This document shows, one piece after another, positions 25,753 to 35,980 of a DNA stretch of 64,000 nucleotides. Each line of letters opens with the position of its first letter. Positions within the stretch are counted from its first letter, which is position 1. The position numbers and the translations under genes were made by a program. Source of the stretch: Brachybacterium saurashtrense (GTDB lineage Bacteria; Actinomycetota; Actinomycetes; Actinomycetales; Dermabacteraceae); the NCBI RefSeq assembly GCF_003355475.1, contig NZ_CP031356.1, positions 124,001-188,000 on the forward strand, written 5' to 3'. The notes under the pieces are model-generated. The model did no database searches, had not been told where the DNA came from, and saw nothing but the letters and a program-made list of their open reading frames with translations.

Positions 25753-26594
25753 TGCCGAGTTCCTCGCCCGTCGCCCCCGCCGCACTCACCGGGGAGGCGC
25801 TCACCCTGCGCTACGGCAGCCGCGCCGTGGTCCACGAAGTCTCCCTCGCCCTGCACCCCGGCGCCGTCACAGCCCTGCTGGGCCCCAACGGGAGCGGGAA
25901 GTCCACGGTGCTGCGCGCCCTCGCGCGCCTGCACCCCCTGCACGGCGGCGAGGTGCGCCTGGACGACGGGGACGGGGAGCGCAGCACCGCCCTGCTGGGC
26001 GCCACGGAGCTCGCCCGCGCGCTGACGCTGTTCACGCAGACCCGGGCCACCCCGCAGGGGCTGTCGGTGCGGGACGTCGTCGCCTTCGGCCGGCACCCCC
26101 ACCGCCGGCGCTTCGCGGCCCCGGACCGGGCCGACCGCGCCGCGATCGACCATGCCCTGCACCTCACCGGCCTGACCGCCTTCGCCGACCGCGCCGTCGG
26201 CGCCCTCTCCGGCGGCGAGAGGCAGCGGGTGTGGCTCGCCGCCTGCCTCGCCCAGGACACCGCCATCGTGCTGCTGGACGAACCGACCAACCATCTCGAC
26301 CTGCGCCACCAGATCGAGACGCTCGACCTGGTGCGTGATCTGGCGGAGGTCCACGGGGCCGCCGTCGGCATCGTCCTGCACGACCTCGATCACGCCGCCC
26401 GTGTCGCCGATCGGGCGGTGCTGCTGCACCAGGGGCGCGTGCACGCCGCCGGCGAGGTCGCCGAGGTCCTCACCTCCGCGCACCTCAGCTACGTCTACGA
26501 CATCCCCCTCGAGGTCAGCACGGATCCGCGCGACGGCCGCCTGCGGATCGACGCGCGCAGCCGCCGCGCCCCGCGCCTCGCCGCCGCTGTCTGA
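25752..26594 (+). CDS. Siderophore/iron ABC transporter ATP-binding protein
   Basis: The 280-residue ATPase has Walker A GPNGSGKST with Lys50, the Q-loop, signature LSGGERQRVWLA, Walker B IVLLDEPTNHLDL and the H-loop His in VLHDLDHAARVAD. The LDEPTNHLD form with a following ADRAVLLHQGRV is typical of FecE/FhuC/BtuD-type importers. It is the first gene of an operon (ATPase, binding lipoprotein, double permease) and carries an iron box directly over its -10. The start has no Shine-Dalgarno, which fits leaderless translation. It energises uptake of an Fe(III)-siderophore; which one is unknown. Confidence 0.95.
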   Translation: MPSSSPVAPAALTGEALTLRYGSRAVVHEVSLALHPGAVTALLGPNGSGKSTVLRALARLHPLHGGEVRLDDGDGERSTALLGATELARALTLFTQTRATPQGLSVRDVVAFGRHPHRRRFAAPDRADRAAIDHALHLTGLTAFADRAVGALSGGERQRVWLAACLAQDTAIVLLDEPTNHLDLRHQIETLDLVRDLAEVHGAAVGIVLHDLDHAARVADRAVLLHQGRVHAAGEVAEVLTSAHLSYVYDIPLEVSTDPRDGRLRIDARSRRAPRLAAAV

Positions 26595-26657
26595 CCCCTC
26601 CGTCGCGGCACGTCGTCGCGCGCCGTCCCCTGTCGACCCACCCCCTTGGAGACCCGT

Positions 26658-27698
26658 ATGTCCCTCCCCGTCCGTCGCCGTGCCGCCGCGGTGCTCACCG
26701 CCCTCGCCCTGGGCGTCCTGTCCGCCTGCGGCACCACCGAGGTCCCCGAGAGCGCGGAGGGGGCTCCCTCCGCCGCCGCGCTGAGCGACTCCTGCGCGGC
26801 GGACACCACCGCCACCGCCACGGGACCGGTCACCGTCACCGACCACCTCGGGCGGACCGTCGAGCTCGACCAGCCCGCCGAGAGGGTCGCCGTGCTCGAG
26901 TGGCAGCAGACCGAGGACCTGCTCAGCCTGTGCGTGGCACCGGTCGCGGTGGCGGACGTCGACGGGTTCACCACCTGGGACACCGCCGAGACGCTGCCCG
27001 AGGGCACGGCCGACGTCGGCACCCGCCAGGAGCCCACCCTGGACGCCCTCGCCGCGGCGGACCCGGACCTCATCATCGTCGAGGCCTCCGGCGCCGACGA
27101 CCCCGTGGTGGAGCAGCTCGAGAGCCTGGGCGTGCCCGTGCTCGCCACCCGGGGCGCCGACGCCTCCGACCCGCTGGGGCACATGCGCGACCTGTTCGGC
27201 CTGATCGCGGAGACGACCGGGCGCACCGAGCGCGCCGAGGTGGTGCTCGCCGAGCTCGACCAGCACCTGGCCGAGGCGCGGGACGAGATCGCGGCGGCGG
27301 ACCTCCCCACCACCGACTTCGTGTACTTCGACGGCTGGGTGGAGGGCGGCAACGTCACCCTGCGCCCCTTCGGCGAGGGGGCGCTGTACAGCGCCATCGG
27401 CGAGGAGCTGGGGCTGACCCCGGCCTGGACCGGGGAGGTCGACCCCGTCTACGGCCTGGGGCAGACCGACATCGAGGGCCTGATCGGGGTGGGCGAGGCG
27501 ACCTTCTTCTACACCGGCACCGACGACCCCGCCGGCAGCTACCTCGAGGAGCTCGAGGACAACGCGATCTGGACCTCACTGCCCGCCGTCGAGGAGGGCC
27601 GAGCCCACGCCTTCCCCGCCGGCATCTGGACCTTCGGCGGGCCCCGCTCGGCCCAGCAGGCGATCGACGCCTACGTCACCGCCCTCACCGACGCGTGA
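26658..27698 (+). CDS. Siderophore-binding lipoprotein (FecB/FhuD-like)
   Basis: ATG 26658 is chosen for the upstream TGGAG and because it gives a clean lipoprotein signal: RRR at residues 6-8, a hydrophobic core, and the lipobox LSAC with the lipidated Cys24. The rest is a class III periplasmic-binding fold: DHLGRTVELDQPAERVAVLE, then EPTLDALAAADPDLIIVEAS and TTDFVYFDGW. It sits on the outer face of the membrane and delivers ferric siderophore to the permease. The start is 63 bases after the ATPase gene; the stop overlaps the permease GTG (GTGA), so translation is coupled. The ligand is unknown. Confidence 0.94.
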   Translation: MSLPVRRRAAAVLTALALGVLSACGTTEVPESAEGAPSAAALSDSCAADTTATATGPVTVTDHLGRTVELDQPAERVAVLEWQQTEDLLSLCVAPVAVADVDGFTTWDTAETLPEGTADVGTRQEPTLDALAAADPDLIIVEASGADDPVVEQLESLGVPVLATRGADASDPLGHMRDLFGLIAETTGRTERAEVVLAELDQHLAEARDEIAAADLPTTDFVYFDGWVEGGNVTLRPFGEGALYSAIGEELGLTPAWTGEVDPVYGLGQTDIEGLIGVGEATFFYTGTDDPAGSYLEELEDNAIWTSLPAVEEGRAHAFPAGIWTFGGPRSAQQAIDAYVTALTDA

Positions 27699-29752
27699 GC
27701 AGGACCGGCACCGCCGGGCTGCTGCCGGGTGCCGCCACCGCCGCGGTCCTCGCCGCCGCGGTGGCGCTGGTGGGGGCATGGCACCTCACCCAGGGCACCT
27801 CCGACGTGGGGCCGGCCGAGCTGCTGCGGCACCTCGCCGGCCTCCCTGTCGGCGAGCGGGCCGTGACCGTCGCCGACGTGCTCCTCGCCTCCCGGCTGCC
27901 GCGCCTGGCCGCAGGGATCGCCGTCGGCATCGCGCTGGGGGTGGCCGGAGCGCTGCTGCAGTCCGTCTCGCGCAACCCGCTGGCCTCTCCGGACACGCTC
28001 GCCGTCACGGCCGGATCCGCCTTCGCGCTCGCCGCCGTGGCGGCCTTCGGGCTCGCGGTGCCGCTGTGGGCCTCGGGGGCGGTCGCGGTGATCGGAGGGC
28101 TGCTCGCCGCCGGGCTTGTGCTGCTCCTCGCCGGCAGCGCCGGCGCGTCGACCACCCGGCTGATCCTCGCCGGCAGCGCCGTCGCCATGGCGCTGCAGGC
28201 GGGGACCTCCCTGCTGCTGATCCTCTTCGAGGCGGAGACCACGGGGCTGTACGCCTGGGGCAACGGCTCCCTGTCCCAGCTGAGCCTGGACGCGTCGCTG
28301 CGGGCGCTGCCGGTGATCGCCCTGGTGGTGCTGGGCGCGCTGCTGCTGGCCCGGCGGCTCGACCTGATCGGGCTCGGCGACGATGCCGCGAGCACCCTTG
28401 GGGTGCCCGTGGCCCGCACCCGCGTCCTCGCGGTGCTGTGCGCCGTGCTGCTCACTGCCGTCTCCGTGACCCTCGCCGGGCCCCTCGCCTTCGTGGGCCT
28501 GGGCGCGCCGGTGCTGGCGCGGCTGGTGGGCGCGCTGGTGCCCTCGGTCCACCGCCACCTCGTGCTGCTGCCGGTCTCCGGCCTGCTGGGGGCGCTGATC
28601 GTGCTGCTGGCCGACGCGACGCTGCGGGCCGTGCTCACGCCGCAGGGCGCGGCCGCGATCCCCACCGGCATCCCCACCGCCCTGCTGGGCGCGGTGCTGA
28701 TCGTGCTGCTGGCCCGCCGGCTGCCGGAGACCGGCGCCACCGCGCAGCCGCCCCGGGCCCGCACCGGGCTCCGCACACGGCGCCGGTTCCTGCTGGTGCT
28801 GGCGGTGCTCGCCGCGGCCTGCGGAACGGTGGCGGTGCTGGGACTGCTCGCGGGCAGCCTGTGGCTGCGCACCGGGGACCTCGTCCTGTGGGTGCAGGGC
28901 GGGGCGCCCGAGCTGATCGCCCGCGCCCTGGGCGAGCGCCTGCCGCGGGTGACGGCCGCGATCCTCGCCGGGGCCGCGCTCGCGCTCGCTGGCGGCATGG
29001 TGCAGTCCACCGTGCGCAACCCGCTCGCCGAGCCCGGGCTGCTGGGCATCACGGCTGGGGCGGGGCTCGGCGCGGCGGCGGTCGTGACGACGCTCGGCGG
29101 CGGGCGGTCCGCGATGGTGCTGTGCGCCGTGCTGCTGGGCCTGGGGACGTTCGCGGCGATCGCCGCGCTGGCCTGGCGGGGCGGGCTCGCCCCGGAGCGG
29201 TTCGTGCTGGTGGGCATCGGCATGGGGTACGCGATGAGCTCCCTGACCGCCTTCCTGCTGCTGAGCGCGAACCCCTTCGACACCCCGACGTTGCTGACCT
29301 GGCTCTCCGGCACCACCTACGGCCGCGGGCTGCGTGACGTGATCCCGGTGCTGTGCACGCTGGTGCTGCTCACGCCGCTGCTGCTGGGACTGCATCGCGA
29401 GCTGGACCTGCTGGCCGTCGACGAGGACACCCCGCGCGTCCTCGGGGTGCGCCTGGAGCGCACCCGCCTGCTGGTGATGGCGCTGGCCGCGGTGCTGGCC
29501 TCGGTGAGCGTGGTCGCCGTGGGGGTGGTCGGCTTCGTGGGCCTGGTCGCGCCGCACCTCGCGCGGGCCCTCGTGGGCGGCCGGCATGCGCGGGCGCTGC
29601 CGGTCGCGATGCTGCTGGGCGGGGTGCTGGTGGGCCTCGCGGATGCGCTGGGACGCTCGGTGATCGCGCCGGCGCAGATCCCCGCCGGGCTGGTGGTGGC
29701 GGTGCTCGGCGCCCCGTACTTCGTGTGGCTGCTGCGCCGTTCGGGGGCGTGA
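27695..29752 (+). CDS. Fused double FecCD-type iron-siderophore permease (FhuB-like)
   Basis: The 685-residue protein contains two complete FecCD permease units in one chain. The diagnostic motif occurs twice: LQSVSRNPLASPDTL in the first half (about residue 90) and VQSTVRNPLAEPGLLG in the second (about residue 435). Each half has about ten helices and a family Gly-rich loop (GPLAFVGLGAPVLARLVG and GVVGFVGLVAPHLARALVG). In E. coli only FhuB shows this duplication, and there the operon order is also ATPase, binding protein, double permease. Most Gram-positive systems use two separate subunits. GTG 27695 overlaps the lipoprotein stop by four bases. Confidence 0.93.
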   Translation: MSRTGTAGLLPGAATAAVLAAAVALVGAWHLTQGTSDVGPAELLRHLAGLPVGERAVTVADVLLASRLPRLAAGIAVGIALGVAGALLQSVSRNPLASPDTLAVTAGSAFALAAVAAFGLAVPLWASGAVAVIGGLLAAGLVLLLAGSAGASTTRLILAGSAVAMALQAGTSLLLILFEAETTGLYAWGNGSLSQLSLDASLRALPVIALVVLGALLLARRLDLIGLGDDAASTLGVPVARTRVLAVLCAVLLTAVSVTLAGPLAFVGLGAPVLARLVGALVPSVHRHLVLLPVSGLLGALIVLLADATLRAVLTPQGAAAIPTGIPTALLGAVLIVLLARRLPETGATAQPPRARTGLRTRRRFLLVLAVLAAACGTVAVLGLLAGSLWLRTGDLVLWVQGGAPELIARALGERLPRVTAAILAGAALALAGGMVQSTVRNPLAEPGLLGITAGAGLGAAAVVTTLGGGRSAMVLCAVLLGLGTFAAIAALAWRGGLAPERFVLVGIGMGYAMSSLTAFLLLSANPFDTPTLLTWLSGTTYGRGLRDVIPVLCTLVLLTPLLLGLHRELDLLAVDEDTPRVLGVRLERTRLLVMALAAVLASVSVVAVGVVGFVGLVAPHLARALVGGRHARALPVAMLLGGVLVGLADALGRSVIAPAQIPAGLVVAVLGAPYFVWLLRRSGA

Positions 29753-29777
29753 GGGGCCGCGCACCGGCACGCGCCGC

Positions 29778-29808
29778 CGGCCCCTCCGTCACGGGGACGG
29801 AGGGGCCG
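29778..29808. terminator. Bidirectional stem-loop between permease and aldehyde dehydrogenase
   Basis: A perfect 13-base-pair stem (CGGCCCCTCCGTC with its complement) encloses a five-base loop, between two convergent genes. It lies 25 bases after the permease stop and 63 bases from the aldehyde dehydrogenase stop. Confidence 0.65.
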
Positions 29809-29814
29809 ACGGGC

Positions 29815-29871
29815 GGGGCCGACCGGTGGGCCGGCGGCGGGGCCGACCGGTGGGCCGGCGGCGGGGCCGGC
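29815..29871. repeat. Tandem repeat, 24-base unit, about 2.4 copies
   Basis: Two identical 24-base units occupy 29815-29838 and 29839-29862, and the first eight bases of a third follow, running up to the stop codon of the aldehyde dehydrogenase. Each unit contains GACCGGTGGGCCGGC. The array is in non-coding DNA between convergent genes. Confidence 0.85.
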
Positions 29872-31395
<1,524 letters not shown>

Positions 31396-31519
31396 GGCGA
31401 TCCTTTCGCAGCGGTGCGTGGCCGACGACGATGTCGACTGCCCCGCACCGTAACCCCCGTCACGTTGCATCCGGGTTGCATCCGCCGTGCCCGGCGCCTG
31501 GGGCGCCCGGGGCGAGCCG

Positions 31520-32848
31520 TCAGCCGGCCTCCCCGCGCAGCGCGCGCGCCCGGGCCGCGGCGGCGGCGCGCTCGGGCGCCGCGGGCGCGGCCACCTCGAG
31601 GATCGCCATCAGCACCTCGAGGTCGCCCTGCGCCTCCTCCCGCTGCGCATACCGCCACAGCTGGGCGGCGCTGCCCCGCTCGAGGAGCAGCTCGCGCAGG
31701 TGGGCGTCCAGCCCGCCGCGCAGCCTGCGCAGCGCGGGCGCGTCGGAGGCGGGCAGCAGCGCCCCGGCGCACTCGGCGAGCGCGGCGTCCACATCCCCGC
31801 GCTCCAGCGCGGCGCGGGCGCGGCGCAGGTCGCTGTCGAGCTCCCCGCGCAGGCGGTAGGGCCGCGGCAGGATCTCGAGCCCGTGCTCGCCGGCCTGCGC
31901 GAGCACCCGGCGCAGCCGCACCAGCTCCGCCCGCACGGTCCCCTCCGCGGCCGCGTCGCCGTGCAGCGCCTCGGCGAGCTCGGCGGCGCTGCGTCCCTCC
32001 GGCGCGAGGTGCAGCAGGGTGAGCAGCTCGGCGTGGCGGCCGCTGAGCGGGTGGTAGTGCGCACCGACCTGCAGCAGCGGGGTGCGGCGCCCGGTGAGCA
32101 GCAGCGCGGCCCGGGCGGCCGGTGCGGCGGGGGAGCGGGGGAGGATCCGCGGGCGCGGCCCGCGGGACGGGGCGCGCTGCGCGGGGCCGACGGGCAGCTG
32201 CGCGGCCAGCTCCTCCTGCACCGCGCGGGCCGTGGCCTCCAGCAGCGGCAGCACCAGCGGGGAGACCGCCTCGGTGCTGCCGGTCACGTCCAGCACGCCC
32301 AGGATCTCGCGGCTGTGCGGATGCCGCACCGGCACCGCGCTGCAGCTCCACGGATGCACCGCCTCGTGGAAGTGCTCGGCACCCACCACCTGCATCGGGG
32401 CGGAGGTGGTCAGGGCCAGGGCGGGCGCGGAGGTGCCCATCGCGCCCTCGGACCAGTCCGCGCCGGCGGCGAAGCCCATCGCGTCGGCGCGGGAGAGCAG
32501 CCGGGGGCGGCCCTCCACCCACAGCAGCCGCCCGCGGGCATCGCCCAGGGCGACCATCAGCCCGGCCTCGACGGCGGGCTCGATCAGGCGCGAGCGCAGC
32601 AGCGGCAGCACGGCGGAGAACAGGTGGTACTCCCGGGCCCGGGCCAGCTCCTCGCCCTCCAGCACGGCGCGGCCGGACCCGGCGGGGGAGGGCAGGGTGG
32701 TCAGCGAGCGGCGCCAGGAGGCCAGCACCGCCTCCCGCACCGGCGGGCCCACGGCCCGGATCTCCGCGTGCTCGCGCAGGTCCTCGTGGGCGCGCAGCAG
32801 GCGCGCCTGGTAGTCCGAATCCGTCGGCGACCAGCCGGTCGCGGTCAT
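31520..32848 (-). CDS. GAF-domain transcriptional regulator (AcoR-like N-terminus)
   Basis: The 442-residue protein starts at ATG 32848, with AGGA about nine bases upstream. Residues 1-60 contain [13 protein letters not shown], as at the start of AcoR-family activators. Residues about 80-220 form a GAF domain ([20 protein letters not shown], then [20 protein letters not shown]). The AAA+ sigma-54 ATPase domain of true AcoR is absent. Instead the C-terminus has a winged-helix-like segment with [20 protein letters not shown]. The effector may be an alcohol or aldehyde, since an aldehyde dehydrogenase gene lies 124 bases downstream on the same strand. This domain combination is seen in actinobacteria. 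Confidence 0.83.
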   Translation of the reverse strand: MTATGWSPTDSDYQARLLRAHEDLREHAEIRAVGPPVREAVLASWRRSLTTLPSPAGSGRAVLEGEELARAREYHLFSAVLPLLRSRLIEPAVEAGLMVALGDARGRLLWVEGRPRLLSRADAMGFAAGADWSEGAMGTSAPALALTTSAPMQVVGAEHFHEAVHPWSCSAVPVRHPHSREILGVLDVTGSTEAVSPLVLPLLEATARAVQEELAAQLPVGPAQRAPSRGPRPRILPRSPAAPAARAALLLTGRRTPLLQVGAHYHPLSGRHAELLTLLHLAPEGRSAAELAEALHGDAAAEGTVRAELVRLRRVLAQAGEHGLEILPRPYRLRGELDSDLRRARAALERGDVDAALAECAGALLPASDAPALRRLRGGLDAHLRELLLERGSAAQLWRYAQREEAQGDLEVLMAILEVAAPAAPERAAAAARARALRGEAG

Positions 32849-32906
32849 CCCGACGTCCTGGTCGGGGCAGGGCTGTCGATCACGATCCACCTCGTCGTCG
32901 CTCGTG

Positions 32907-33893
32907 TCACACCTGTGCTGACGGTACAGCGCCCTCCTCCCGGGGGCAAAGGGTCGACCCCTCGGCCCACCTCTCCTCCCGTGCGGCCGGCAGGTGCACC
33001 CCGGCGAGCATGCACCGCACCGAGCCGCCGGCCGCCTCGATCGTGTGCACCGCCGCGGGGACGATCTGGCACCAGCGCTCCAGTCGCCGGCGCTGGGCGG
33101 CGGTGAGCTGCGCCGCCGCGGTCGCGGACAACATCAGGCTGGGCCCCTCGGCCCCGGCCACCTCGAGGCAGTTGCCGAGGAAGCCCGCCACCTGCTCCTC
33201 GGAGATCTCCACCACCTCGCGGCCGCTCTCGCGCAGCCGGTTCAGCACGGCCCGGCGCTGGGCGTCGTCGCGGATCATCTCCGAGCCCACCACCGCCACC
33301 TCGGTGCCCACGCTCATCAGCACGTTCGTGTGATAGACCGGCACGCCCCGCCGATCGGCGGCGTCGACCAGCAGCGGCGCGAGGCCCAGCTCCTCGCAGG
33401 CCAGCGCGAACAGGCCCGCATCCAGGCGGCGGGAACGGCAGGCGTAGGCCACGCCGCCGGCATGGTCGAGCACCATCGCACCGGTGCCCTCGAGGAACCG
33501 CCCCGCCCGCTCGTGCGCGGAGAGGTCCAGCACCCGGCGCACGGCGAAGCGGGCGCCGAGGTGCTCCACCACGTCCGCGCGCCGCTCGGGCCGACGGTTC
33601 GCGGCGCACATCGGGTACAGCACCACTGTGCCGTCCGCGTGGGTGGAGAGCCAGTTGTTGGGGAAGACGCTGTCGGGGGTGGCGCCGCCGGGGTCCTCGA
33701 ACACGCTCACCCCCACCCCGATCCCCTCGAGCGTCGCGGCGAGGCCGTCCACCTCGGCGCGGGCGCGGGCGGCCACCTCGGCCGGCGCACCGGGCAGCGG
33801 ATGCTGGAAGGCGTTGTCGGCCGCGGTGAGCGGGTTCGGGCGGAAGCGGTGGGGGCGGATCAGGACCACGTGGCGCGGGGCCTGCCCGGCCAC
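32907..33893 (-). CDS. ctlX: CtlX-type amidinotransferase-fold hydrolase (citrulline utilisation)
   Basis: The 328-residue protein belongs to the pentein (arginine deiminase/amidinotransferase) superfamily: FRPNPLTAADNAFQ, TPDSVFPNNWLSTH with the substrate-binding Asp/Asn pair, LEGTGAMVLDH with Glu-Gly-Thr, YHTNVLMSVG with the catalytic His and CLEVAG followed by LSATA. It fits the family named citrulline utilisation hydrolase CtlX, thought to act on citrulline and yield ornithine. Start GTG 33893 comes two bases after the stop of ornithine cyclodeaminase, which would then convert ornithine to proline. The pair thus makes a short citrulline-to-proline route. The site of nucleophilic Cys (GNCLEVAG) is present. 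Confidence 0.82.
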   Translation of the reverse strand: MAGQAPRHVVLIRPHRFRPNPLTAADNAFQHPLPGAPAEVAARARAEVDGLAATLEGIGVGVSVFEDPGGATPDSVFPNNWLSTHADGTVVLYPMCAANRRPERRADVVEHLGARFAVRRVLDLSAHERAGRFLEGTGAMVLDHAGGVAYACRSRRLDAGLFALACEELGLAPLLVDAADRRGVPVYHTNVLMSVGTEVAVVGSEMIRDDAQRRAVLNRLRESGREVVEISEEQVAGFLGNCLEVAGAEGPSLMLSATAAAQLTAAQRRRLERWCQIVPAAVHTIEAAGGSVRCMLAGVHLPAAREERWAEGSTLCPREEGAVPSAQV

Positions 33894-33895
33894 GG

Positions 33896-34924
33896 TCAGC
33901 CCACCGGGGACAGGACGTCCACCAGGGAGAAGAGGTCCTTGGGGTCGTCGGGCTGGGCCACCAGGTCCACCTCGTCCTGCAGGGCGCTGCCAGCGGTGGC
34001 GTCCCGGGCGCAGCGCAGCGCGGAGAAGTCGGAGATCGCGAAGCCCACGGAGTCGAACACGGTGACCTGCGCGGGATCGGTGCGGCCGGCGGCCGCGCCG
34101 GTGAGCACCTGCCACAGCTCGGTGACGGGGAAGTCCTCCGCCATCTGCTGGATCTCGCCCTCGATGCGGGTCTGCGGGGTGAACTCCACGAACACCCCCG
34201 CCTCCTCGAGGATCCGCGCCTCCAGCTCGGTCTTGCCGGGGCAGTCCCCGCCGATCGCGTTCACGTGCACGCCGGGGCGCACCTGCTCGGCGCCGAGGAT
34301 GGTGTTGCGGGCCTTGTCCGCGGTGCAGGTGGTGATGATGTCCGCGCCGTCCACGGCGTCGTCCACGGAGGCGGCGAGGTGCACGCGGAAGCCGAGCGGC
34401 TCGAGGTTGCCGCGCACCTTCTCCATCGCGGCCGGGTCGATGTCGAACACCCGCAGCTCCTCGATGCCCAGCACGCCGCGGAAGGCGAGCGCCTGGAACT
34501 CGGACTGCGAGCCCGCCCCGATCAGGGCCAGGGTGCGGGAGTCGGGCCGGGCCAGCGCCCGCGCCGCCATCGCCGAGGTGGCGGCGGTGCGCAGCGCCGT
34601 CAGCAGCGTCATCTCCGCGAGGAAGACGGGGTAGCCGTTGTCCACGTCCGCCAGCACCCCGAAGGCGGTGACGGTCTGGAAGCCGCGGGCGGGGTTCGAG
34701 GGATGGCCGTTGACGTACTTGAAGGAGTACAGCTCGCCGTCCAAGGTGGGCATCAGCTCGATCACGCCCAGCGGGGTGTGGCTGGCGATGCGGGGCGTCT
34801 TCTCGAACCGCTCCCAGCGGCGGAAGTCCTCCTCCAGGTACTGCGTCATCCGCATCAGGATCTGCTCGGCGCCGTCGCGCCGGATCCAGCGGGCCATGTT
34901 CTTCACGTCCAGAAGCTGGGTCAT
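33896..34924 (-). CDS. Ornithine cyclodeaminase
   Basis: The 342-residue enzyme matches the ornithine cyclodeaminase/mu-crystallin family: SFKYVNGHPSNPARGFQTV at the substrate site, the NAD motif LIGAGSQSEFQALAF, and a characteristic DCPGKTELE near the active-site Asp. It converts L-ornithine to L-proline and ammonia using bound NAD. The length and the MTQYLEEDFRRW N-terminus match bacterial OCD better than the shorter alanine dehydrogenase relatives. Start ATG 34924 has GGGAGGC eight bases upstream. It is first in the operon with the CtlX-like gene and is transcribed away from the Lrp-type regulator. Confidence 0.93.
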   Translation of the reverse strand: MTQLLDVKNMARWIRRDGAEQILMRMTQYLEEDFRRWERFEKTPRIASHTPLGVIELMPTLDGELYSFKYVNGHPSNPARGFQTVTAFGVLADVDNGYPVFLAEMTLLTALRTAATSAMAARALARPDSRTLALIGAGSQSEFQALAFRGVLGIEELRVFDIDPAAMEKVRGNLEPLGFRVHLAASVDDAVDGADIITTCTADKARNTILGAEQVRPGVHVNAIGGDCPGKTELEARILEEAGVFVEFTPQTRIEGEIQQMAEDFPVTELWQVLTGAAAGRTDPAQVTVFDSVGFAISDFSALRCARDATAGSALQDEVDLVAQPDDPKDLFSLVDVLSPVG

Positions 34925-35075
34925 GCTCTCGCCTCCCGTGCTCGGAGGCCGGCCTGGGAGCGCCGGCGCTGATGTCACCAGACTAGGGTTCGCAGATGGC
35001 AGGCGACAGAGCCGAGATGCTGAAGTTCTGTGCAGTCGCTGCGCACTCTGCACGGGTGGATCTATCATCATGCGC

Positions 35076-35507
35076 ATGGAGCGCCTCACGGACCTCGACG
35101 AACGCCTGCTCGCCGCCCTGCGCCATGACGGCCGCGCCCCGATCGCGACGCTCGCGAGCCGGCTGGGCGTCTCCCGCGCCACGATCACCAGCCGCATCGA
35201 CAAGCTCACCGCGGCGGGCGTGATCGTGGGCTTCACGGTGCGGGTGCGGGACTACGCCGAGGCCTCCACGGTGCGCGCCACCTCCTTCATCGAGGTGGAG
35301 GGGCGCAGCACCGATCACGTGATCGCCCACCTGCGCGGCTTTCCCGAGATCCAGGCCCTGCACACCACCAACGGCGGCTGGGACCTGGTCGCGGAGATCG
35401 CCTGCCCGGACCTCCCGGCCTTCGACGACGTGCTGCGCCGGCTCCGCTCGATCGAGGGCGTGGTGAACTCCGAGACCAGCCTGCTGCTGAGCTCCGTGCT
35501 GCGGTGA
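35076..35507 (+). CDS. Lrp/AsnC-family transcriptional regulator
   Basis: The 143-residue protein has an N-terminal helix-turn-helix (RAPIATLASRLGVSRATITS) and a C-terminal RAM ligand-binding/oligomerisation domain (VIAHLRGFPEIQALHTTNGG). It is divergent from ornithine cyclodeaminase/CtlX and most likely senses an amino acid of that route, such as ornithine, citrulline or arginine. ATG 35076 is seven bases after a TATCAT box and is chosen as a leaderless start; ATG 35070 is in frame two codons earlier. The 151 bases between the two divergent genes must hold the shared control region. Confidence 0.92.
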   Translation: MERLTDLDERLLAALRHDGRAPIATLASRLGVSRATITSRIDKLTAAGVIVGFTVRVRDYAEASTVRATSFIEVEGRSTDHVIAHLRGFPEIQALHTTNGGWDLVAEIACPDLPAFDDVLRRLRSIEGVVNSETSLLLSSVLR

Positions 35508-35557
35508 CGCGGCGGGGCCGACCGCTGATCGCGCCGAGCACGGAGCCTGACGGGCGG

Positions 35558-35980
35558 TCAGGGGCTCGGTGAGCGCCCCGGTGTGATCACCTCGAGGCCC
35601 ACGGCGCGTGCGGCATCGCCGAGTCGGTGGTCGTAGGTGAGGATCGTCGAGGCGTCGAGGCGCACTGCGGCCTCGAGGTGCAGGGCGTCGAGCGTGCGCA
35701 GCCCCGGTATCGGAAGCAGCCCTGCGCCGCGGAACACGGCGCGGTCGAGCGCGGCGAGCGAGATGCCGTCGAGCAGACGGGTCGCATGGGCCTGCTCCAG
35801 CTGCTCCCGCACCACCAGCCGCCGCAGCTCCGTCTCGAGGAGGTCGCTGGAGACGAGCTCCGCCCCGGTGTCGTCGAGCCATGCCGCGAGCGCGTCACTC
35901 TCGGGCTGCTCGACGAGGAGCGCGCCGAGGGCGGAGGTGTCGACATAGACGATCGTCCTCGTGCCGGACTCGGCGGTCAC
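35558..35980 (-). CDS. vapC: VapC-type PIN-domain toxin
   Basis: The 140-residue protein is a PIN-domain ribonuclease. The acidic residues that bind Mg2+ are in place: Asp14 in VYVDTSAL, Glu in DLLETELRR, Asp in LRTLDALHLEA and Asp in LTYDHRLGDAA. It would cut a tRNA or other RNA when freed from its antitoxin. GTG 35980 overlaps the antitoxin stop by four bases (GTGA), the usual arrangement that keeps the antitoxin in excess. It converges with the Lrp-type regulator. Confidence 0.92.
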   Translation of the reverse strand: MTAESGTRTIVYVDTSALGALLVEQPESDALAAWLDDTGAELVSSDLLETELRRLVVREQLEQAHATRLLDGISLAALDRAVFRGAGLLPIPGLRTLDALHLEAAVRLDASTILTYDHRLGDAARAVGLEVITPGRSPSP

